This document shows positions 35,560 through 44,415 of a stretch of 64,000 nucleotides of DNA, piece by piece. Under the pieces are notes generated by a model that made no database searches, was not told the DNA's origin, and saw only the letters and a list, made by a program, of their open reading frames with translations. The stretch comes from Temnothorax longispinosus (Eukaryota; Arthropoda; Insecta; Hymenoptera; Formicidae). Every line of letters begins with the position of its first letter. Position 1 is the first letter of the stretch. Both the position numbers and the translations under genes were made by a program. The stretch lies in contig NC_092359.1 of assembly GCF_030848805.1 (NCBI RefSeq), positions 5,879,001 to 5,943,000 of the forward strand, read 5' to 3'.

Positions 35560-37845
35560 TCACACTTTTTTCACAATTTGCACAACATCCTCGTCACAAA
35601 GAAGATGGTCCTTCCCTACTTTCTGAGGTTGGTGTTTTACCGATGAGCCCCATACTAACGCGCTGCAACATGACCAATTTGCTAATATCCAGCAACAAGC
35701 AAATAACAATCATTTTTCAAAAATTATAAAAAATAAAATACGAAAAACTTACTATTTAAATTCTTTCGCAATCGATCTGTGAAGCTTGTTACAGAAATCT
35801 TCAACAGTTCGCCTTTCGGTATTTAATACTACGGGTGCGTTATAGTCTGGGAGTTGACCCTTCGGTTTCGTGTAACTGTTACAAAAAATGAAAATTATAT
35901 GTCGTTTTAATAGAATTTTATAAATTAGCTTATACAACAATTTAAATTGTAAACTTACATTCTAACAAGTTGTAGGTAGTCCCACATCTTCTCCAGCAGA
36001 TCGTCGAAGTTCCATTTGTGATGGGCTGAGATCGGCACGCAGTGTGGAATTTTATAAATAACATCTAGTTCTTCTATGCTTATTTGATCTACGAGAGAGC
36101 ATTCTTATTTATCGATGTTTCTTATTATAATACACTTATGATGTTTATTATCACACAATTACCTATTTTATTCAAGAGGTAAATGCAAGGGACATAAACG
36201 CGATTCCCTTCTATAACGTCAATCAAGTCGTCTGAAGTGGCGTCGTACCTTAGCGTGATGTCCGCGTTGCTAATTTTATATTCTGACAAGATCATTTTTA
36301 CCGTATCGAAATCCAGTTCAGTTTGCGAACACTGAAACAATCGTAATAATTTTTAATTTCAATTATTTGACGCTGTATCAAGTATCAACACTAATCGGTT
36401 ATTCGGGAACGCACGATTTCACGTGAGAACGGTCGACTTTTTAGTCGACGGATTGTAGGTTCGATTTCAACTCTCATCCCATGTAAGGGAAAGGTACCAA
36501 TACCCGAACACTTAAGCATAGGAAATGTACCAATACCTGAACACGTATCTGTGTCTGGATACCTTTAAAAAAATATAAATTTATGAAAATAAACGTTTGG
36601 ATATTATAACTGAAGTTTCAAACTACAAAAGAAAAAATACTTTCATCTTTGATTTTAATTCGCGTTATACTTATAAATAATAAAGGTGTTCGGATATAGG
36701 TACATGTTCGGGTATTGGTACCTTTCCCTTATACCTCATTTTACAAAAAGGTCAATTCGGGTACAATAAATTACTTCAATTATCAATCGGTTATTCTCGA
36801 TCATTTTCTTACCATTGTTTGTAAATTGATACCACCTTTGTCCTTCTTCTTAAAAGTTATATTTGGTGGCTGTTTGTTCAGTCGCAGACCAAAACCTTCC
36901 AATTCGTGCTCGATCAGCCGCTTGTGCCCGAGCGGTTTGAGCACGTCCAAGACGATGAAGATCAAGCTGCATGTTCGTGCCACAGCAATGACTTGTCGTC
37001 CGCGTCCCTTGCCGTCTTTTGCGCCTTCTATAATACCTGGAAGATCTAACAGCTGCAAGATGCATTCTGTTACAATCTTACTCGATTTTACTGCCACATA
37101 CAGTTAATTTCAATTTAAACTGAGAAATATTCAAAACAAAAAATACTGATACAAAAAGTCGATCACCAGATGCACAAAATATATAACAAACCGTATCCAT
37201 TGGGGAAATGGATTTACCTGTATTTTTGCACCTTTATACTTTATGCAACCAGGGACAGTTGTGAGGGTTGTGAACTCGTATTCGGCTACTTCGGAGTACA
37301 CGCCGGCAAGTGTGGACAGCAGGGTGGACTTTCCCACGGAAGGGAAACCTGAAAATTTAAATTATCAGGTAAAATCGTGCGTAGAATGAAATATAAGAAT
37401 GTCGTGTATAACATAATCCATAAGGATTTTATCATATTTTAAAGAGTCTCACACACACATGCTACAAACAGATCAAGGAACATCGAGACTGTTATCTGTC
37501 AACATATTGTCTGTCATTATTTGTCGATATAATTGGGAGGAACGCACCGACGAAGCCGATACGAGCGTCACCGGTCTTGGCGACCTCAAAACCTTGCTCG
37601 CCACCCCCGCCACCGCCCTTCGGGGTGATCAGCTCGCGTCTAAGCTTGGCTAGTTTCGCCTTCAGTAGACCCAGATGCCCGGAGGTCGCCTTGTTCTTCT
37701 GGGTGCGGGCCATCTGGAAGAGGAGACGCACGGTGTTGCGATAATGCCGCGAAAAATATATCGTGAATTGCGTATACGCGGCATAACACGGAGCGGTGAT
37801 TACCTCGGCCTCGATCGAGGCGATTTTTTCCAAGATCGTGCTCAT
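35560..37845 (-). CDS. DRG1: Developmentally regulated GTP-binding protein 1 (DRG1)
   Basis: Eight minus-strand exons: 37845-37804, 37713-37548, 37348-37218, 37052-36813, 36331-36163, 36088-35959, 35875-35753, 35662-35560. They give 367 residues, the length I recall for human DRG1. The Obg/DRG GTPase motifs are present: G1 GFPSVGKST, G2 region YEFTTLTTVPG, G3 DLPGIIEGAKDGKGRGRQ and G4 NKID. The protein ends with a TGS domain (LPDYNAPVVLN…VKHQPQKVGKDHLL…EDVVQIVKKV). An N-terminal helix lies before the G domain (MARTQKNKATSGHLGLLKAK). DRG1 binds the DFRP1 partner and acts on ribosomes in the cytosol. Odd point: intron 1 is only 90 nt, a multiple of three with no stop, so retention would insert 30 residues after residue 14. 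Confidence 0.97.
36484..36731. mobile_element. MITE (248 bp) in a DRG1 intron
   Basis: The left end is TAAGGGAAAGGTACCAATAC and the right end is its inverted copy, extending to about 26 bases (…CCCGAACA). A second internal copy of the end (ggaaatgtaccaatacctgaacac) follows on the left side, and ggtgttcggatataggtac lies on the right. TA at both ends may be the target duplication. It lies wholly inside the intron 36,332-36,812. Confidence 0.75.
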
Positions 37846-38067
37846 TTTGGGATCTGTTCAAAATGATGTCGAACGAATTGCCCGGCCGAGGCCTCCTGTC
37901 ACATTATTAGAATTGCAACGAAGTGCAACGTAACCGGGCACGCTACACGTGCGCGAATATATATGTTAATTCCGCCATGACAGTCTACGGATCGCGCATT
38001 GTTGTTTGGAACTCTAGATGAGAAACCGAACAGCTCAAACACGCAAATCCAGTTTAGTCCAGCAACA

Positions 38068-38430
38068 ATGGCCGCGTTCAGCAAACGCAACTGTTGAGTT
38101 CGTCTTGTTAACACTCCGCGTTGATTGGTTGGCTCTAAAAGTAAGAGCCAATCACGTTCGACTGCTACTGAGCGGCTTGGTCTGCTGAACGCGGCCATAA
38201 TCGATTCTGTATCTTGGGACAAAGTGAAAATTACAAAAGTAAGGAAATTCACTAGAGAATCTACAATTTCATTTGTCGAAATCTAGTAAATCTGTTTACT
38301 TTTGTAATTTTCACCTCGTCTCAAAATACAGAATCGACCCCCAGCTGCTGAGTAGCAGTCGAATGTGATTGGCTCTTACTTTTAGAACCAACCAATGAGC
38401 GCAGTGTGTTGATAAGACGACACTCAACAG
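38068..38430. mobile_element. Compound foldback element in the DRG1 upstream region
   Basis: The outer arms, 38,091-38,176 and 38,342-38,430, are inverted copies (shared blocks ggctctaaaagtaagagcca, tcgactgctact and attggttgg). Inner arms 38,202-38,242 and 38,296-38,336 are also inverted copies (cgattctgtat, gtgaaaattacaaaagtaa). The left arm is itself bounded by a 16-base inverted pair, ATGGCCGCGTTCAGCA at 38,068 and its inverse ending at 38,198. It lies between the divergent starts of DRG1 (37,845) and the coiled-coil gene (38,686). Confidence 0.75.
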
Positions 38431-38685
38431 TAAACTTTTCACTTTTCACGCTTCCGTCCTAGGGGAAAAGATACATATCGATTCCCTGTAGGATTGGGAA
38501 ATGCGATAATTCAGTAGTTGCCTATCCTGCGTTTTTGTACTATAGATATGCATGGAAGTTTGTTTGAAAACTTGTTGAAATGAAATCGAGGGACGTTTCG
38601 GGAGTGGTTTTCGAAATTTCTATTAAATATTACGATAGACTTTTCAGAATATTTTTCGTGTCCGTTAGCGCGTGATCTGTTGGAC

Positions 38686-39702
38686 ATGGAGGACGTAGAA
38701 CATTTTATAAAGGTTATGCAGCAGAAAAGGCTCGCTAAACAACGCGAATTGGACCGTCTTGACACGGAGACCAGTGAGTACGAGAAGTTGCTGAAGGAAT
38801 TGCAAGACTTGAGAAGTGAGTTCTGCCGAATTACTTCTAATTGGAATTAATTGTTCCATTCTCAGTGGAGAATCGTTGCAATTACATGCGTAAATGTCCC
38901 CATTGTTCACAGAGGACAGGGAACAATGCAAGGAGAACATTGCAAAACATTTCAGTACGATTACGTCGCACAAGCATTCTATACAAAAAATGGTAAACTC
39001 TACGAAGGACGTCTCAGGGTTGCCTGTGCCACACGATTTTGCAGAGTATGTATCACAGTATATGAATCTTCTATTTTCTTTCTTGAGACTATGAGACTTT
39101 GACGTGTTGTTTCAGAAACGTGGCGACAATGTTCACCGATGCGATCCAATTATTGAATAACGTAGGAGATCTTCACAAAGCACTCACTAACGATAAGGAG
39201 GATAACGTGGATCCTTTAAAGTTGATTCAAGATGTGGTAAGAAATATGGGAACTTATTCAAGCATTGGAGATATAAAATGGAGAATCCTTAAGCAAGTAT
39301 ATCTATACTTTGTAATCTGTCTTGTAGACAACGTGCACGGAAGCTGTAGGAAGCAAATTATATCAAACAAGATGCAGTATTGCTCAGCTGGAAACCTTGA
39401 AAGAAAATGTAGTAGCGCTTCAAGAATATATCTTGGATAATAGCGATAATATTGAAGGTAATATTTGATTTTGACTTTTCAATACTTTTAATAGTAGTGC
39501 GTTTGCTGTTTATTGAAGATTGAAATGATAATATAAAGCATTAAATAATAACAAGAGGAAGAAATATATTTATTTGAAATATAACAATTATAACAATAGG
39601 ATATATAGTGACTGAAGGTTATTATTTACAGATGAGAGTACAAGTTTAACTGTCAATGGTGATTCAGCGGATAGCGTCAATGGTGATTCAACTGTTACGT
39701 AA
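38686..39702 (+). CDS. Small coiled-coil protein, family not recognised
   Basis: Five exons keep frame: 38686-38815, 38913-39045, 39116-39236, 39328-39457, 39632-39702 (194 residues). I do not recognise the family. The N-terminal 60 residues are charged and heptad-like (KRLAKQRELDRLDTETSEYE, KLLKELQDL), as expected for a coiled coil. A middle helical part (NVATMFTDAIQLLNNVGDLH) is followed by another helix (SIAQLETLKENVVALQEYIL) and a polar tail in which VNGDSADS and VNGDST form a short repeat. There is no signal peptide or membrane segment. The size and helix pattern resemble small subunits of cytoskeletal or kinetochore assemblies, but that is only a resemblance. The gene is divergent from DRG1 and convergent with FBF1, and AATAAA overlaps its stop codon. 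Confidence 0.75.
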
Positions 39703-39816
39703 TAAATATGTGAATGTTTATTGTCTGTTATTTGAAATATATAAAATACTAAACAGTGTTCATGCAAAAAGTATATAATATGCATTTGCATGTTGTGTAT
39801 CAAAACTTCATGGCAG

Positions 39817-42800
39817 TCATGTATATTGAATATTATCTAATTGATCGTCCAGGTTCAACTTCAACATTACTAATTGAGGATCAACGACTTCCTGAAAAAC
39901 AATTGTGTATAAATATATAAAACAATTGTGTAAAAAAATATATATATATGTAAAATATTAATGTATAGAATAATTCAAAATAATGAAGTTTATTATTATT
40001 ATATGTTTCATATTTATTTTCCTCTTACTGTAAAATGGGTAGTAACTTGAAACTCGCGTTGCTGATTAGATAATGTTCGCTTGTCCATGTAGTTGTACGG
40101 GGTATTTGTACTTCTTTTCAATTTATCCAAAGCCAATTTTTCACTAAAAAAAATTCAAAAATCAAGCATATTAATTTTTTACACTATTAAAACGGATTCA
40201 ATTGTATCATGTTACCTTGCCAAATTGATATTTTCAAATTTGCCATAAGGATTGAATTTAGCTTTATCGATGTGATGAACGTCTCTCAGTGCTTTAATGG
40301 CTTCTTCATTCTTCGCAAATGCTATCTAGATAATTAATTCTATTAATTACCGTCTGTTTAAATCACATGTACATTTGATTATCATTACCTGTGTAAAACT
40401 CTCGAGATCTTGGGCGCGTGCTAGGAGCCGGTATTCCCTTTCCTCTAAGGCCTGCTGTTGCACTTCGAGATATTTAATTTTTTCTTGCCATTTCAGTCGT
40501 TCCTGATTCGCGAGTATAGTGGCATCTTGTGCTGCTTTTATTGCAGCTGCCGACTGTAAAACAATATTTTTATTTATTTATTTCTCTAATATATATTTAT
40601 TTCATAAAGATTTATCTATTTAATTTACCTCTATCTTCGTAATATTATCCGAATTACTTTTTATTGTCCTTAAAACTTCATATTGCTTCTTTTTAGCCGC
40701 GATCACTTCTTTCTCCTTTGTTAAAGCCTTCAGTTGTTTCTCTTGTTCGTTAAACCAAGATTCTTTCATAGCCTTATAATATATCGTAGATAATACACAT
40801 TCAGATACATCATTATACATATTCATACAGATATCAATTATCAATACTAGATAATTACCTGTAAATGATTACGCTCCCATTGTACTTTTTCTTCAAACAA
40901 TTCTTTTTCGTGTGACAAAGATTGCTCCCTTTTTTGTAGTGTTTCCAATGCCTGATTGAGCATAGCGCTCTTTTTCTCTAACTCGAGCATTAATTGCGTA
41001 ACGTGCGAATCCAATCTGTCTGCTACTTTCATTATTTTCTCATGTTCTTGTTCCAGTAATTTCTGTTGCTTCTTCACTTCCACATTTTGTACTGTAATAA
41101 TATTGTACAAAGTGAATAAAACTACGAATTATTTAAAATTATTTACCTAACAGCATCTTGAACATACTTTGCACATCTTCCTCTTGATTTTTTAAATAAT
41201 ATTCTCTTAACTTTATACTTTGGTCGTCCCTTTGATCAGTCTTTTCTTGCACATTTTTAATATTCTCTACAATAAAATCAGCTTTTTGTAACAAGTTTGG
41301 CAGGTCAGTCTTGTGGGTCGCTATGGTTGTCATAGCTAAATTCTCCACCTCTCTCATTTTTAATATACTTTCTATCGTATCGAAATGCTCTTTCTGCAGC
41401 AGTCTTATATTTTGAGAGTGGCGTTCATAAATTTCTTCTATAACTTGCCCGTGTTCCTTCTAAATAAAATAAATTAATTAAAACTAATATTAATTGTAAC
41501 AGTATAACCATTGACAATTTTAAAATACTGAACCATCTTATACCTTTAAATTCTGCAATTCTTCCTTGTAAAATGTCTCAATCTGCACTTTTTCATTTTT
41601 CAGCTTTTCAATCTTTGCCTCATAATCTGCCTCTAAACACTCAAGTTCTTGCTGCATTCTCTTTTCCAATGTATCCGTTCTTTCTTGTAAGAATCCTATT
41701 TGTCGCCTTAGGAACAAAATTGTATGAATAATATAATTTTTGGAAAAAAAACCGTCAATATTTTAATTTGATAAAAAACCTACTTACTTATATGATTCAT
41801 CTAGAATCGTTATCTCATTTTCATACTTTTCATTTAAGCTATGTAACGTCACTGACAGATGAGACTTCTCTAATTCTAATTTACGAATTGCACTTTCATA
41901 GCCCATGTTCTTGGAAATTAAGCTACTATGCACATTTTCCGAATTTGTATTTACATTAGCAATTGGAACAGCCATTGTGTTGGACTACATCAGAAGATTG
42001 AATATAAATTTCGATTGCAATACCATAATGATATATAATTCCTTTTTAAAAACGACTTCAAGGCTTACTTTAGAATAATTTTCTTCAACTTCCTGTTTCT
42101 CATATTCATTGATCTCTTTTTGACTTCCTAATGATTTTGATAATCTTTCTTTTTCGTGTGGCAGTGATTCAGCTACCATTGTCTTATCCTCTTGTGGTAC
42201 GTCTGCCACCTGCAATGAATAATTAAAAAAAAAAATAAAACCATTTTTATTACATATCAGTATTGCTGCTTACCCCTCGAATAATTTTATCAGAGCTGGA
42301 TCTTCTGTGCTTGCTGATGAACAATTCTTCGGTAGGCGTTACTCTATCCTGAGTATCATCGCTTTTATCTTCCGGGGTTTTTTTAGGTTCCAACCAATCT
42401 GGTAAATATTCTTTAGTTTCCAATTTCTGTCGGCTAAGATCTGCAGACGCTGTACGTCTCTCTGTCGTCTTTGAAATTAGAACAAAATTATTAAGCATGA
42501 ATACCAAGCAAAATAAAATATTATTAGACCGTTTTAAATATACAAGCATATTTTGAATTTATATTCACATTTTGCTCAGCTTGATTTGACGTTGCGCCCA
42601 AGGAGAACAATCCTAGAGGATCGTTGATTATCTCTGAGGTTCTTTTGCCTCTGCGGGGTTCTCTCGTTCCAAAAGCCGTTGGCGCATACGTCGAATGCTG
42701 CGATTGTGTCTTAGAAACCTCGGCTGTGGGCTGTGTCACTTCCAGTTCCAGCTGTACAGACTTCTTACTAATTGATTCTTTCAACTGCGACGTATCTCCA

Positions 42801-43303
42801 AACAAATCTTGCATCAACGATAACTTTTTTGCTTTGTCATCCGATGCTTTTGGCCTCTCAATTCCCGTGGTGTTTAACGCAGACGTCGAGCCCATTTCCT
42901 TTCCGTCCGGCTTTGAGCTCGACAACGACTCGTTGGAAATTCTTTTATTAAACAAGTCATCTATTATACTTCGCTTATCTTTTACCGCTACTGGATTCTT
43001 TTGGCTCGAGGGCAAATCTTCCTTATCAGCTAGCAAACTAGCTAGTGGATCGTCCTCATCTATAAGCAAGAAATAATGAAATAATCTTAATACATAAGAA
43101 TACGAGAAAGCTATGAAAACTCTGTTAAACGTTTCTTCAAATGTGCGGCTTGGACGACACTTATAAAATACGTATTAATGTGCTTTAATTAAACCTGCAA
43201 ACGTAATTCTCTTTTTGCCGTTTTCAGCGGTTGGATTTCTCCTAAATGCATTACTGAACAGCTTGTCGTCCAAGCTGTCCATATCCTCCACCATATCTAC
43301 CAT
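39817..43303 (-). CDS. FBF1: Fas-binding factor 1 homolog (FBF1), ciliary transition-fibre coiled-coil protein
   Basis: Thirteen minus-strand exons: 43303-43195, 43059-42569, 42468-42274, 42209-42069, 41984-41788, 41706-41544, 41459-41147, 41091-40859, 40772-40629, 40553-40389, 40325-40216, 40143-40029, 39891-39817, giving 816 residues in frame. The first 300 residues are low-complexity with repeated short motifs typical of the family (DDPLASLLADKEDLPS, SLMQDLFGDTSQL, DPLGLFSLG, YLPDWLEPKK). From about residue 330 to 760 it is a long coiled coil (RMQQELECLEADYEAKIEKL, LMLELEKKSAMLNQALETLQ). FBF1 docks at distal appendages of the mother centriole and gates entry to the cilium. The identification rests on this architecture and on remembered family sequence. 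A generic coiled-coil alternative is less likely because of the N-terminal motifs. It is divergent from PPTC7. Confidence 0.8.
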
Positions 43304-44415
43304 TTTCGTCGCATTCGCGCGACACAATTTCGGTCGGTCGTAAAATACGGTGAAATATATTACAATTGATTACAATTCAGCTTGTGCCACTCGCAGGGCC
43401 ATGCCAATTATTATTCTAGCCGCATATCAATAGCAATCGACTTAATAATAAAGATGTGTCACATATCAAGGGTCTGTTTTCTATTGTTGAACTGGCTGCA
43501 CTAGTTCAGAGTTTATCTTTTTCACTCATTGGAAGGCAAAAGATAAACTCTGAACTGGTGCAGTCAGTTCCTAGCAATAGGACCCACTATAGCGGCTTCG
43601 GGAAGTGCATTGTGAAAGAGATAACACAGCTATGCACACATTTATCTATTAAGACTGCTGGCTATTTTAATCTCGCTAAGTGACAAATCAATTATCGACC
43701 GAAAGCATTTCAATGTGTCTCCATATATTTCTCCTCCGCTCCTCCCTCTGCCGCGCCCTAATTATATTCAAGAAAATAATGAGATCCTAGGAGGCTTTTC
43801 TAAGTCAGCTGTCGAGAGAATACATTCATTATTATTTTTTCTTTCGAGAAAGCACCTTCTCGTTGTCCAGTATGACGATTTGGTCGTATGAGTCGTATGA
43901 AGTTCATACACACGTATGTAACATATGTAATTGTACGTGCGCCGTATGGAGCCGGCTTAGGGCGAGCCTAAAGCATAAAGGCCGAAGTCTAAACCGGAGT
44001 CCGACGCCAGCGCGCCACGTGACCGCGCACCAAGTCGATTCACCGAACCTTTTCCCGTGACTGCCAGTCCGTGCCTCCTGAGTGTGGTGAATGAACGATA
44101 AGCGCGGGGACGATCGTGGGCAGTTTCGCGTCGCACGATTCCTCGTGGTTCCTCGGCCGCGGGTCCTGAGTCCTGACAGAGCGCGCGAAAAAGAGTGAGA
44201 AAGAGAGAGAGAGAGAGGATGGTGCCGAGACGGCTGTGAGTCGGCGAGATAATTGGGGCCCAGGAAGCGAAACGGAACGAGCAAAAGGAATGCGCGTCGT
44301 GATGCTGCCGACTCCACTGGTGCTGATCGCACGCTACTCCACGTTGTCGTCGTTGCTATCATCGTCGTCGTCGTCGTCGTCGTGAACGGTGACAATATCG
44401 CGAGCCAATACCGCG
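43304..44415. promoter_or_regulatory. Divergent promoter region FBF1 / PPTC7
   Basis: About 1.1 kb between the two start codons. The PPTC7-proximal half (43,900 onward) is CpG-rich and holds a run of CGTCGTCGT. A palindromic MITE lies at 43,470-43,585. Frames here are GC-driven and not accepted as genes. Confidence 0.55.
43470..43585. mobile_element. Palindromic MITE, 116 bp, between FBF1 and PPTC7
   Basis: Arms GGGTCtgttttctattgttg… and …ctagcaataGGACCC are inverted copies over about 48 bases, including agttcagagtttatctttt against aaaagataaactctgaact, leaving a 17-base loop. No coding capacity. The left flank abuts the FBF1 5' region. Confidence 0.8.

Noticed and set aside
36400..36482. tRNA-like segment (GGTTCGATTTC plus a gtcgac-tttttа-type stem-loop) in a DRG1 intron
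   Set aside because: The B-box-like word and an anticodon-like hairpin are present, but the T-arm and acceptor stems do not pair and no proper A box is seen. At best a decayed tRNA-derived repeat.
42624..43076. 150-codon plus-strand frame
   Set aside because: Antisense shadow of the large FBF1 exon 2.
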